The notes under the pieces: generated by a model
Told to the model about the DNA's origin: nothing
The model's database searches: none
Seen by the model: only the letters and a program-made list of their open reading frames with translations
Shown here: piece after piece, positions 34,661 to 45,366 of the stretch
Layout of the letters: each line of letters begins with the position of its first letter
Numbering within the stretch: the stretch's first letter is position 1
Program-made: the position numbers and the translations under genes
Assembly (NCBI GenBank): GCA_050084985.1
Contig: JBITNC010000001.1
Span: forward strand, 209,064,001-209,128,000
Direction: 5' to 3'
Source of the DNA: Nageia nagi
Taxonomy: Eukaryota > Pinophyta
Length of the DNA stretch: 64,000 nt

Positions 34661-35350
34661 TCATCTATCATCCATCAAATCATGAAGGGCATGATTTAAT
34701 TGGTGGCAATGTTTAGTATCATGCCCCAATTTATGATGATAAACTTGATGTCCATACTTATCATATTTTATTGACTTAAGCTTTAGGTTTTCTTTCATTA
34801 TATGATCTACCACCCTCTTAGGTTGTTTCGATGATTGCATTCCATCATTGTAATCATCTTTGGATTTTGATTTCCATCTCATATCTTTATGATTATGCAC
34901 TTGCCTAGCAAAGGTGGATGATGATTTCCCCTTTGAATTTTGCATAGGAGGTTTCATTTTCGATGATTTTGTAATATTATAATGTGAGTATGGATTTTCA
35001 TCTCTTCGTACACAATAGAGTACTCCCTCATGAATGTATTTTAGACAACCATGAAATGTAGATGGGACACATTCCATTTCTTGAATCCACAGTCTACCTA
35101 AAAGAATATTATATTGTTCAATGTTCCCTTCAATGATATATAATGATGTTTGTATCATCTTACATCCAATGGTGATGGGTAACACTATCGACCCTATTGT
35201 TGAACATAAGGCATTATTAAATGATTTTATTTGTAATGATGGTAAAGAAATATGAGAGAAAGGAAGATTCAATTTGTGATATGTTGATGTAGATATGATA
35301 TTGACATCTGACCCTTCATCTATTAATATCCTCTTAACAATTTTACCATT
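34661..35350 (-). pseudogene. Element A aspartic protease with a second zinc-knuckle-like tail
   Basis: The catalytic region ILIDEGSDVNIIS (near 35,290-35,330) has D-E-G where proteases have D-S/T/G-G. An open 203-codon frame follows: SFNNALCSTIGSIVLPITIG, then YNILLGRLWIQEMECVPSTF and HGCLKYIHEG (residues about 54-82), the usual end of Tat-type proteases. At residues 176-189 is QVYHHKLGHDTKHC, spaced like a C-x2-H-x4-H-x4-C knuckle with its first Cys missing, then LNHALHDLMDD. A knuckle after protease is unusual. Same frame as the Gag upstream. It would process Gag. Confidence 0.82.
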
Positions 35351-35566
35351 TACTTTACCGATGACATGGAGAGGTGGATTTAACCCTTAAGGTCCCTTGT
35401 TTGGTTGTCTCTCATGGTCATAAAAAGAAATTATAGGCTGATGTACCAATGGAGGAACTTGCATTTTGGATTTTTGATTATATGATATATCAATTTGTTT
35501 TTCTTGTATGTTTTGAGTTCCAGTATCAACTCCAACTATTCTTACAATAGGTTGATTACTTGGATT

Positions 35567-37519
35567 CTAGGTAGGTGTCACTTGACTATAATTAGGTACA
35601 ATAGATACTGTATTTACTTGATATGAAGGAAGTGAGTCTTGATAATTTTTTAAATTTTGATCTGATATAGAAGTATGGTCTTCAACTTCCAAGTCATTAT
35701 CCTTGATTGAATTTTGAGTTCTATTTCTCAATGTTAGACAATTTTTTGTACTATGACCCCTTTGATGGTGATAATTACAATACTCATTTTTGTTATGTTT
35801 TTCTTTTCTCATAATTTTTATTTCATCATATTTAATCTTGACCTTCTCAATTATAACTTCCTGAGCAATAACTTCTTCAAGAGTGTTATATCGTTGGATT
35901 TGTAATATACTAGCTATAGGCCTTAAACAATTTTGACTGAATAATTTAACTAACTCCTCCTGAGGTAAGGTATAGGGCATGCCATAGAGTATATCCCTCC
36001 ATCATGAAACAAAGTCAATAATTGATTCTTTCTAAGATTGTTTTAGTTCTACAAGATCTATAATAGAAGATTCCTCTTTGATATAAATCCTAAAATGTTG
36101 TAAGAACAAGTCTACCAATTGAGGAAATGAATAAATACTATGTCGTGGCAAATTATTATACCATTCCAAGGCTTGGGCTGCAAGCGTCATGGGAAAAAAA
36201 TGTAGCATCAAGTCCTAATCATTATAAATTAGGTAATTTGAAAACTTAAACCACCTTAAATGTTCCTTAGGATCCTTATTTCCTGTAAAAGGAATTATCT
36301 TAGGTATTTCAAAGTTGTAGGGTAATTTCTTCTTAGGGACACTTGGATGTATGGGTTCATTGCAAATATTATCATATGTTAATTTCTTGAACCTTGATAT
36401 GTTCATTTCTTTATTCATGAAATCCTTTATGAAATATTCTAATTCATTATCTGTCCAACTACCCTGAGGATGTTTTCAGTATCTTCTATGATTGGTATTT
36501 CTTTCTGACTTTAGGTCTAAATTATAAGATTCATCATTAGAAAGAAATCTTGATAACAATGAAGATGGTAATGATGGAAGATTAGAAGGTAAATGATGCC
36601 CTTGCATTGGATTTCTAAGAGTTGTAAATGGTTGTACTTTATTTTGTTGAGACTTTTCATGAAGTAATCAACTATCTCAAACTTCTTGTTTTACCTTATC
36701 AAAAATTTGTCATTGTTTATCAAGCTCTTGCTTTTCTTTTTCTTTGAGTTCTATATTATTTTCTTTAAGTTTGGCTTCCTCTTCTAACTTACTTTGAACA
36801 TATTCATATCCTTTACTAAAGTTTATAGTCTCTTCATAATCTCTCTCTATGTGTTTTCTCTTTGCCTCCAACTCCATAAAAGAGGGTATCTCTCCTACCC
36901 TGAATTGTTTAGCTAAAGCTTTTCTACATTTTTCTTGTGATGAAGGTTTCTCAAAGGAGTAAGGATCATAAAAGAATTTGTTTGAGATCTTACATTAAGG
37001 AGTTGTTTGTAGGGTTCTTACTAAATACAAGGTCATTCTATCAAAATCTTCCATACAAGACCTAGCCCTATGAAGTGTTTTTTGATAGGTGGGGTGAGTT
37101 ATCCTAGCTTGTGAAGAGAAGCTTTGAGGTTGATAATCTAAGCTCTCAAGAGGAAATTCTCTTTATTGATTAGAGTAAGAGTCTTGATATCTCCATACTT
37201 GGTAATTAAGAGGTGATGATAATTGCATCCAAGCTTGACTCTTTGGGTTTGCATAAGCTTTTACATCATGCTTTTGTCTCATCTCTTCTTGTCTCATTTC
37301 TTTGACAAACTCATTGAAGGTTTTGTCATGTTGATCATGAGAAGAACATGCTTGTTGTTGTTTATGGGATTCCCTTTGCAAAATATTCTTAACTTTTTCA
37401 TCATAGAAAATATTCCTAAGTAATTTATTTGTTGTAGGGCTATCTTCTTTATCACATTCCCAATTTTTCATCAAGCTAGTTTTATATTTCGAAGGTATTT
37501 TAGTGGGTTTGAACAACAT
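35567..37519 (-). pseudogene. Element A gag
   Basis: One frame, shared with the protease, interrupted by a few stops. An Asp/Glu/Lys/Gln-rich segment includes a strong coiled-coil stretch (KLEEEAKLKENNIELKEKEK, about 36,720-36,800). The Gag core follows: NFEIPKIIPFTGNKDPKEHL (36,215-36,418), then ALEWYNNLPRHSIYSFPQL and LPQEELVKLFSQNCLRPIAS. The zinc knuckle YCNYHHQRGHSTKNC is intact (C68, H71, H76, C81 of the frame ending at 35,567). Gag packages RNA into particles. It is closely related to C's Gag (shared ICNEPIHP and LPQEELVKLF). Overlaps the upstream ORF by 49 bp. Confidence 0.87.
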
Positions 37520-38464
37520 TCATCCTCATAAAACTTTGTATCATTATCATGATGTGTTGTTTTCCCACATGTATGTTCATTCCTAAGCTCATGTGTGTTA
37601 GCTTTGGAAATTTTATTTTTATATTTTTCATTTCTTTGTGATTGAATTTCTTGAGATTCAATAATACAATCTATGGATTTTTTAATTCTTATGTGAGGCT
37701 CTCCAATTTCTACGTGTGATGAGAATGAACAAGTTTCATCCTTGAAGTCAAGAATATCATGAGATTCATGGGAATCAATAGAAGGTCTTGTAACCTCTAA
37801 AAGGGGGGGAGAATGAAATTGCAATTATGAGGAATGTTCTAAAAAGTCCTCAAGATTCATGTCAAGCTCCTCTTCTCTAATATCATATTCATCCCAAGTT
37901 TGGGGTGAAGACATCAAGGTATCTAACTCTAAGAGGTCATATGATTTAGCATAGGATGTTGCATCAAGGCCTTTGGCATTAATACTTTATTCATCCCTTA
38001 GCAAATTGGATTCATTAGGTTTTATAGTCTCGAAAGGAGATGCACAACAAGATTTTAATTTGATGAAATGTGTCGATGAGTTTTCAATCTTTATGATGGG
38101 TTCATTATTTTCAGTGTCAAACTCATCCCATGATGAGGGCAAAGGAATGGAAGAACTATACTCTAGCTCTTCATGGGATATAACACGGCTTTCTGAGGAT
38201 TGAAGCAGAGGTATGGTACATTGTTCTTTCTTTGCTAAATATGCTAAAAGCTTTTCAATGTGAATATAAAAATCACTCTTCATGACCCTTGAAGTAGAAT
38301 AAGTATCTAAGGTTGACTTGGCAAGATGTGACCATAGTCTTTGTATTTTTGGTTTTATTTTGATAGAAAAAGGAACATAATTCAAAAGTGCAACCAAAAC
38401 AAACCTCATAATGATAAAATTCTTTTAAGGCCTTATGAAATGCATTTAAATAAGTAAAATACAT
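37471..38464 (-). pseudogene. Element A ORF upstream of gag, unknown function
   Basis: A second reading frame, different from gag, runs from about 38,409 to 37,471 with two internal stops. It has a hydrophobic, basic start (MRFVLVALLNYVPFSIKIKP) and an acidic, Ser-rich body (SSWDEFDTENNEPIIKIENS, then IREEELDMNLEDFLEHSS). The end is KTTHHDNDTKFYEDECCSN. It overlaps gag by 49 bases. Ogre-type relatives of Tat carry an ORF before gag, which this could match, but no domain is recognised. Alternatively it is the N-terminus of Gag shifted by a small indel. Confidence 0.55.
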
Positions 38465-38569
38465 TTATGCATACTACCCTCCCAAACATTCATGTCCATT
38501 TACTTATCTTATCTTAATGTGATACAATCAAAGTTCATTTTAAGTGAATCTTGACCTTAATAAACCCCA

Positions 38570-39300
38570 TTGTTCTTTTTTAATTATAATGTGATTCATT
38601 ATCCAACCTCTTAATGATGTTCATTAACTCCTTCCAGCTATGGATGTTTTATATGTGATAAATTTCCACTTCTTACTAGTCACGTATCTCTTCGACCTCC
38701 AATGGAGTGGTAAGAGTAGACTTAGTAAAAAGCCATTAAGTGTGGATAAATTAATTAAGTTAGGTTCAATTACTCCTCCAAGAGTCACCTCCCTTCAATC
38801 TCCAATGGAGTGGTAAGGGCAGACCTCTTTAAGAGTGTTAATGTGAAGTATGTTTCCAAATAACATGTAAATAAATTTTTCCTCTTTCACTTAACTTATT
38901 TCTGATCACTTAGGATCGCTTGAAGCGCAAAAGTGAGAGCATACTTTGTTAAGTGAAAGTACTTAATGTATTCAAATCCCTCCAATTTGTTAACCTTTTA
39001 ATATGATTTGCACTACCCAAAAACCTGATTTATTTCCTTTAAGTTCATTCCAAATTAAATGTGATTCATTTACTCCTTCCAATTGTGGAAGTATTATGTG
39101 TAGTAAATTACCTCCTCTTACTAGTAAGAGGTCATTATGTGTGGGTAAATTAGCCAAATTAATGATAATGTGAATGTGAAAGAAAAGAAAAATTAATTAC
39201 TCCTTCTTATCTGGTCTATTATGGTCACCTTAGATCGCACAAAGCACAAAGGGAGAGCATAAGTAGATAAGATAAAAAGTATTAATGTGTACATACCCTT
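38570..39300 (-). repeat. Repeats in element A 5' leader
   Basis: An imperfect duplication. TTAACTCCTTCCAGCTATGG (38,626) is echoed by TTTACTCCTTCCAATTGTGG (about 39,070). TCACTTAGGATCGCTTGAAG (about 38,916) is echoed by TCACCTTAGATCGCACAAAG (about 39,230). Also CTCCAATGGAGTGGTAAG occurs at about 38,698 and again at about 38,801. The leader is related to that of element C. Confidence 0.65.
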
Positions 39301-39509
39301 CACCCAAAACATGAAAATAAATACATAAAATTTTACATAAAATAAAATAAAATAAATTAATTAATAAAAAATGCATTTAACATTTTCTACCCATTCTTAT
39401 ATGCATTCTAGGCAAAGGAATCACATTCAAAAGTATCCTTCCATTTTAAAAACATATTATCTATTTTATTATAATTTTTCAGGAATAACCAAAAGAGACA
39501 AAATGACCT

Positions 39510-39675
39510 GGATATGAGTCATCAGCATTTAGATAGAGGTCGCTGGCATTTCATTTGAGTCATTGGCATTCGATTCCAATCACTAGCATTTAGTCTAGAT
39601 TACTTTTTAAAATGTTGGCATTCCTTTTGAGTCATCGATGTCCAATTCCAATCACTGGCATTTTTGCAACAGATT
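39510..39675. repeat. Array of about 20-bp TCACTGGCATTT-type motifs
   Basis: Seven to eight variants of RGTCAYYRGCATTY in 165 bp, e.g. GAGTCATTGGCATTC and CCAATCACTGGCATTT. Lies just downstream of A's primer site on the coding strand. Related motifs recur in the LTRs of A, C and D. Confidence 0.6.
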
Positions 39676-39795
39676 TCCTAAAATGCACATAACACAAAAT
39701 TTGAAGTTAGTATGTGGAAAAATTTGAATAGACCAGATAATAGAAAAGTAAAATCATTTTAAAACAAAAAACCTTCCTATCAATAATGGAAGGGC

Positions 39796-39811
39796 CCTCC
39801 TTCTAGCACCA
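39796..39811 (-). other. Element A primer-binding site
   Basis: TGGTGCTAGAAGGAGG on the minus strand, three bases after the 5' LTR end; shared with element C (21,676). Confidence 0.8.
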
Positions 39812-39814
39812 GAA

Positions 39815-40663
39815 TGTTGCAGTGAAAATAGAGCTAGAATGTAGAATAACATAAAATACAATTATTCTTCAATCTTCACTGAACCTCAAATTATGTGAAA
39901 TAGGTAAAAATATTGTAATTGTAAATAGATATTGATTTTTAGTTCAAACTATAATTTTCCCTTGGAAGGGACTTTGTTAAATGCCATTTGCCAAAATAAG
40001 AGTATTAGATCTCCATTATTTTTGATTTGCTTGCTTCTCTCCTTGCTATGAACAACCTGTAAATCCTACACACATGCAAAAGATAATAACATCAAAGCAT
40101 CTATGTATGACATATATTAAATTGAAGCTAGCATAAAATAATAAAAGGTATGAGCTCACAAGATTTTGGCAGCATTACCCTACTTCAAAATTGGGCCAAG
40201 ATCCTCTCTCATTTTCTTTGTATTAGCTTGTATTTATAGATTTTGGGTGAGATGTTCAAAGGTTAGTAAGAGGAAGTGAAAAGCCACCGTAGGTCGTAAC
40301 TGACCCCCTCTATCCACATCATCTTGGAAAGTTGAAACATTTCAACTTTCTCTCACTATTTTGGCTTCTATTCGGCTATTACAAAGTCACCGATGATTGG
40401 AAGATGGATGCCGGTGACTAGCTCAAAACACCAGCATTTGTTTTGGGTCACCGGCGATTGGTTTTTAATTTTTATAACAATATTAAAATGATCACCAAAT
40501 AGCCAATTTTTATTGAAAAGGGTTCATGTGACCACTTGTTTTGCATGTACTTGATGAGAGCTATCCAATAATGGAGTTTTTAAGCTTGTTTTAGGCTTGT
40601 ATAAAGAGTTATGACTAGTTCAATATTTACTAGTTAACAAGGGGACATTTTTAGGTGTCTACA
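39815..40663 (-). repeat. Element A 5' LTR
   Basis: Plus-strand start TGTTGCAGTGAAAAT, end GGTGTCTACA. It retains more CpG than the 3' copy in 40,380-40,460 (e.g. CACCGGCGATTGG). TATA box and palindrome lie at 40,229-40,238 and 40,327-40,350. Confidence 0.93.
40229..40238 (-). promoter_or_regulatory. TATA box of element A 5' LTR
   Basis: TATAAATACA on the minus strand, conserved in the other LTR, about 90 bases downstream of the 24-base palindrome at 40,327-40,350. Confidence 0.65.
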
Positions 40664-40668
40664 AGTCA
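40664..40668. repeat. Target-site duplication of element A (right copy)
   Basis: AGTCA, identical to 29,158-29,162. Confidence 0.92.
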
Positions 40669-41910
40669 CAAAATATTTTATAGGATTAATAGGACTAACA
40701 ATATATGTGGTGAAATATAATATGTAATGCCTTAATTATTTATTATTAAATACCATAGCAAAGCAAATCTTCTCCATAAGAGTGTACCTTATCTCATAGT
40801 CAATGAATGTCTTACTTAGCTAATACATGGTCCTTTTCTTGTTATCTTTAGTTTTTTGACATAGCATGGTTCCTATTACATACAAGAAAGTTGAAATATA
40901 CAAGTAAGTGGGTTGGGAAAAATCCATGACAAAAAGGATAGGGAGATTGCAAAAATATTGCTTAATATCTTCAAATACCTTTTAGCACTTTTCATCCCAC
41001 AAAAACTTGACATCCTTCTTAAGCAAGTGAGTGAGTGGTCTACACTTATCCCCTAGTTATGAGATGAACTACCTAATTTAATATATCTTTCCTTGAATGA
41101 TTATAAGTTGTTTCAAGTTTCTAGGGGTAGGAATGTCAATAATGGCTTTTACTTTCTTAGGATCTACCTCAATTCCTCTATTTGAAACCATAAATCCTAA
41201 CAATTTAATGGAATTAACTCCAAATGCACACTTTGAAGGTTTGAGTCTTAGTTTGTACTTTTGCAAAATGTTGAACACCTCTTTAAGGGCTTGGAGATGC
41301 TCTTGACCTTTCTTTGATTTAATAAGAATATTATCAACATATACCTCCACTATTTTATGAATATGCTCATGAAACATAGTGACCATGGCTCTTTGATATG
41401 TGGTACCTACATTTTTGAGTCCAAAAGGCATAACCTTCCTACAAAAATTACCCTAAGGGGTTGTGAAAGATATATTATATTGGTTAGTAGAATTAATTTA
41501 ACTTTTATTATAGCTAGAAAAACCATCCATAAATGATAACATATCATGGTTAGCTATGCTATCAATAATTATATCAATATTGGGTAATGGAAAATAATCT
41601 TTAGGAAAAGCATTTTTGATATCATGAAAATCAATGCATACTTGTATTTCACCAATTGATTTAGTAATAAGAATAATTTTAAATATTCAATTAGAATATT
41701 CAATAGGCTCTATAAATATTGCTTACAAGTACTTTTTAATCTCCTTTTTGACTAATAAGGCCTTAGAAGGATGTATTTGTCTAGACTTTTGCTTAAGTGG
41801 ATTGGCACTTGATTTTAATGGTAAATTATGCATAAAAAATGAAGTATCTACCCCAAACATATCATCATAATACCAAACAAACTTTTTAGAATGTGAAATG
41901 AATTTATATT
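40669..41910 (-). pseudogene. Element B reverse transcriptase and start of RNase H
   Basis: RT opens with KKFVWYYDDMFGVDTSFFMH near 41,850-41,900, then NPLKQKSRQIHPSKALLVKK, IQVCIDFHDIKNAFPKDYFP, LSFMDGFSSYNKS (motif A Asp present) and VMPFGLKNVGTTYQRAM. The catalytic Y-x-D-D box is YVDN (41,330-41,341), a GAT-to-AAT change that removes an essential Asp. Then LLGFMVSNRGIEVDPKKVKA, and RNase H begins at about 40,990 (KFLWDEKC...VFEDIKQ) until cut by element A. The best open frame is 41,078-41,431. RT would copy the element RNA. Confidence 0.92.
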
Positions 41911-42899
41911 TGTACCTTTATTGCTTGAAAGAGGCTAGGGTTGCTCCAATTTGAAGTAATATTTTATTATCTATAGTGCGAATGTTAATGTTTAGTAACT
42001 CTTCATATGGTAAGGTGAGATCTACCTTATTTTGTAACAATTATGAAAAATCTTCTATAGTAGGATCAATAATCTCATATTCTTCTAAGGGTTGAACTTG
42101 TAACACATCATAAAAATTGACCTCTTGGCCAAAGTAATCATATTCATGAAGCATATAAGAGGCATGATATTTCTTGTTAGACATGGCAAATTATGAATGT
42201 ACCCCTAAGTATTCAAGTAAATCATTATTAATACTAAAATAATTAATGAAAAGAGGTAAGCTACAACCAATCCATATATCTTCATCAATTTCATCAGATA
42301 ATTCTATCATATTAGATGTTTTAACAAATTATGTGGGACCCCATTTTTGTTTGATGTACCCACTACTACCTAGACCTATCTTAGTAAGTTAAGTATTACA
42401 AAAAATAGAAAAAATTGACATACCTTGCTTATTTTTGCCTAAAACTCCTCCCTTGTACTTGCAATTGTTAACCATATACTCTTGAATAAAAGTACAAGGA
42501 AAGGTTTTACCCAATTTGAAAGAGTAAGGGACATCATTTACAAAATATTAGTTCATTATGTTAGATAGAATAGAGTTGGAGGGGTCACTAACATCATCAT
42601 ACATATGTTGTTGACACCCTATATGTAGAACAACATGTTGTCAGTGGCCTAAAACAACCAATAGCAAAGGTCATCCCAAGTATTTAATGAATACAAATAA
42701 GTTTATATCATTAATTATGAAACTTCCCATACTTATTTCTATGATTTCCACCTTATTATATATATTTTCCCTTGATGTGGGATCATCCAAGGGTTATATT
42801 TCAAAAAATGGTAGAACCAAGGTCATATTCTCAAAGTCATCATCATTACATAGTGCATAGGGATTAGGATTAAATAAAAATATGTGTACATCTCCCTAG

Positions 42900-43260
42900 A
42901 ATTCAAATTTTAGCCTACCATGTAATGTAGAAGGGGTAACATCCATATCATGTATCAAGATCTTTCTAAAAGCATGTTATAAGACAACTTGGATTCAACT
43001 ACTTGAAACTTGGCTAGAATAGTTCTAACTCTTGTGATAATCATGGAGGGATATGCCTAGTGGTTTCTTAGAGGAACTATCATAGGATCTAATTTTAAAT
43101 GTAGCTTCTCCTAATGGGGGGATGTTTATACCCTTTTTTATGCAATTAGCCTAGAAAATGGTAGAACATACATTCATAGTTGATCCATTATCTACCATGT
43201 TCCTTTTAACTTCCCATTCATCTACCATAGGGGTGATATATAAGGTTGAACATTTATCGA
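42900..43260 (-). pseudogene. Element B aspartic protease
   Basis: RNMVDNGSTMNVCSTIF around 43,150-43,200 matches the catalytic LI/V-D-x-G-S/A-x-x-N-V region, with D-N-G in place of D-S-G or D-G-G. It continues LGEATFKIRSYDSS and ends DMDVTPSTLHGRLKFEF (about 42,900-42,952), the typical Tat-type protease end. Some stops. It processes Gag-Pol in active copies. The interval 41,910-42,900 to its left is decayed linker leading to RT. Confidence 0.75.
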
Positions 43261-43470
43261 GTAGTTCTTGGTTAAGTTTTTTATATTTTTAAAAGGAAAT
43301 AGTGTCACTTTCCCTAATGGTTTGGAGCTTCTCATAAAATGTAGTAGCTAAGATGTTAGTAAGAATAGTTTCATTCTTGAATAAAGCATATAAAATATCC
43401 TTATGAGCCTATGAAGTAGAAATGTAATCATATAAGCTTATCTTAGCTAGTGCATTTTTTAATTGATCAA

Positions 43471-44565
43471 TCATACTATAAACTTTAGGATTAGGCAGGA
43501 CACTTGTTCAATGATGATAGGATTTGAAACATTACATGGATTTCCTCTTCGCAAGTTAACACATACCTCTTTGACTACTATAATCACATTGATAGCATCT
43601 CCTAGTTTAGCAAGGCATTCATTAATCTTGTACCTTCCTTGCTCTATGAAGGTGTTGATAGCTACTTCTAATGTTTTCCAAAAGTTTGTAGCATGCCTTT
43701 TTCTATGATGATAAGCATAATATGCATCAAAGTATCCCAAAGGAGTATCATCCTTAAATTTTTCAAGAGGTTTTAGGAGTCTTTTTTTCATTAAGTCCCT
43801 CAAAATAATTCTTGGTTATATTGGAAATATGTAGTGGATATCCTTTAAGAAAGTATATCTTTGTGTCTTTGGAGGAGACTTGGATCTATCTACCATATTA
43901 AATGGTTTCTCCTCTTTCTTGGTGTATGGTTTCCTATTATCTTTGAAAAAAGTGTTATATGTATATTTAAGCTTTCTTATAGATAATGAAACTTTTTCTT
44001 TTTACAATAATTATTGAACTAAAGTAATAAAACCAACATTCTTAGCACTAGGAGCATGCAATTAAAGTATAGGAATGATAGATTTATGAAATATGCCACA
44101 AATATCAAATTCATCTAGTTTAATATATAGTTCTAATATATTACCTTATTTTTTAATATTATGCTTGTATTGACCCATAAATATTTGAACTAAGGTTTTG
44201 AAAGAATTAATAGGTTTACCAAGTAGAGAGTAAAACCATTAAGTAGCATCACCTTTCAAACTCCTTGGGAAGAATTTAGCCATTAACCTCTCATCTAGAC
44301 CTAATTTCAATAAACACTCCTCTTGAAAGCTAATGAGATACTACTTGGGATCCTATTTTCCATTGAACATATTAAACTTAGTGGTCTTATGATCGAGTGG
44401 TAAGGGAAAATTAAAAAAGTCTTCTATCAAGGGTGAAATAAAAATGGCATCATATTCATTAGGATTAGATGGTGGGGAGGTATTGGATGAACCTCTTAGA
44501 TTAGTCAAGCTAGAACTTATATTATTATTTATAGAAAAATCTCTTCCCACATTTTTAATATTCAT
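43471..44565 (-). pseudogene. Element B gag
   Basis: Opens at ATG 44,565 with an Asn/Ser-rich head. DHKTTKFNMFNGK, a DPK-YLISFQEECLLKLGL stretch and WFYSLLGKPINSFKTLVQIF give the Gag core. The tail (43,471-43,803, same frame) carries YAYHHRKRHATNFWKTL at residues 30-45, a C-x2-H-x4-H-x4-C-like knuckle in which both Cys have become aromatic residues (Tyr and Trp). RNA binding would therefore be lost. Several stops lie between. Located just after the primer site at 44,705-44,719. Confidence 0.8.
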
Positions 44566-44704
44566 GTTTAGAGCCTAAAGTGCAGCTATTAGTTGATCCA
44601 TCTCAATGCTGTTGGCATCCTAAAGATAGAATTGTATGGCACTATGATCGAATCTTGGTAAGAAGAGTTAATGTGATCTTATCTCTAAGTAAAGATAAAT
44701 CAAA

Positions 44705-44719
44705 CATTTAGGTTCACCA
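44705..44719 (-). other. Element B primer-binding site
   Basis: TGGTGAACCTAAATG on the minus strand, three bases after the 5' LTR; distinct from the sites of A/C, F and G/I. Confidence 0.7.
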
Positions 44720-44722
44720 AAA

Positions 44723-45361
44723 TGTAGACGCTAAATAATATAATTAATGCAAATGGGATTAATTAATGCACTATTGCTCTACTTTGTAAATATTACTACA
44801 TATATTATAAATATGGTAATAACATATAATAGGAATGTAGTAGTGTTTACTTAGATTTAATATTTTTTTGTTATTTAGAAAATGCATAAAGAATAGATCA
44901 TACATTGATGAATAATTATGATGCTAATGCCTTATAATTGGTGCATTGTTGACATCATAAGACAAGTAAAATTACAAATATGAACAAGAATGTAGCAATG
45001 AAGAATCAATGAATAATCAAATAATGAGCATACATATGAACTTACAAAATAATAGATACACAATATAGATAGAAAAAGTAAGTTGTAATCCTTGAAATGA
45101 TATTCAATTTGTAATCCTTGTATTAGCTTAAAATGATTGTTTGCCCATGATTTGCTCATGATTTATAGGTCATCAAATGATGCCTTTATATATGATACAG
45201 GTTTACATGAATTTGATATTTTGACCCCTTGTATATTCAATAAGGTCAAATACATGGCCTACACCTCTTTTATACTTTTTTAATCCTTTTTTAAATAATA
45301 CATTATTAAGAGATTAAAATGATTTATTAAATACATAAAGGTTCATTTTGAGGCATTTACA
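44723..45361 (-). repeat. Element B 5' LTR
   Basis: Plus-strand start TGTAGACGCTAAATAA, end GGCATTTACA, then the CTAAG duplication. A TATA-like TATATAAAGG on the minus strand lies at 45,183-45,192 (25,771-25,780 in the 3' copy). Confidence 0.92.
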
Positions 45362-45366
45362 CTAAG
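45362..45366. repeat. Target-site duplication of element B (right copy)
   Basis: CTAAG, identical to 25,305-25,309. Confidence 0.92.

Larger units (their letters stand above)
29163..40663 (-). mobile_element. Element A: non-autonomous Ty3/gypsy element with gag-protease but no RT or integrase
   Basis: 11,501 bp with LTRs of 848 and 849 bp, an exact AGTCA duplication, primer site and polypurine tract. The coding part (34,661-38,464) has an upstream ORF, gag, protease and a second zinc-knuckle-like motif. Nothing resembling RT, RNase H or integrase is found in the remaining 4.6 kb before the 3' LTR, which is tandem repeats and non-coding sequence. LTR ends, primer site and leader match element C. 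This suggests a non-autonomous relative mobilised by C-like enzymes. Lies within the RNase H of element B. Confidence 0.92.
25310..45361 (-). mobile_element. Element B: Tat-like Ty3/gypsy element with two RNase H domains
   Basis: Minus-strand element of about 8.5 kb once nested element A is removed. It has LTRs of 641 and 639 bp, a CTAAG duplication, primer site TGGTGAACC, polypurine tract and the full order gag, protease, RT, RNase H, second RNase H, integrase, repeat-bearing 3' region. Element A lies within the first RNase H. The two LTRs differ at roughly one site in eight by eye over the first 400 bp, far more than A's, in line with B being the older host. All coding parts are decayed. 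Confidence 0.92.

Noticed and set aside
34423-34716. 97-codon plus-strand frame in element A
   Set aside because: It lies antisense to the end of the gag-protease frame and over a short direct repeat (GACTGCCCCAATGTGA type); no independent support.
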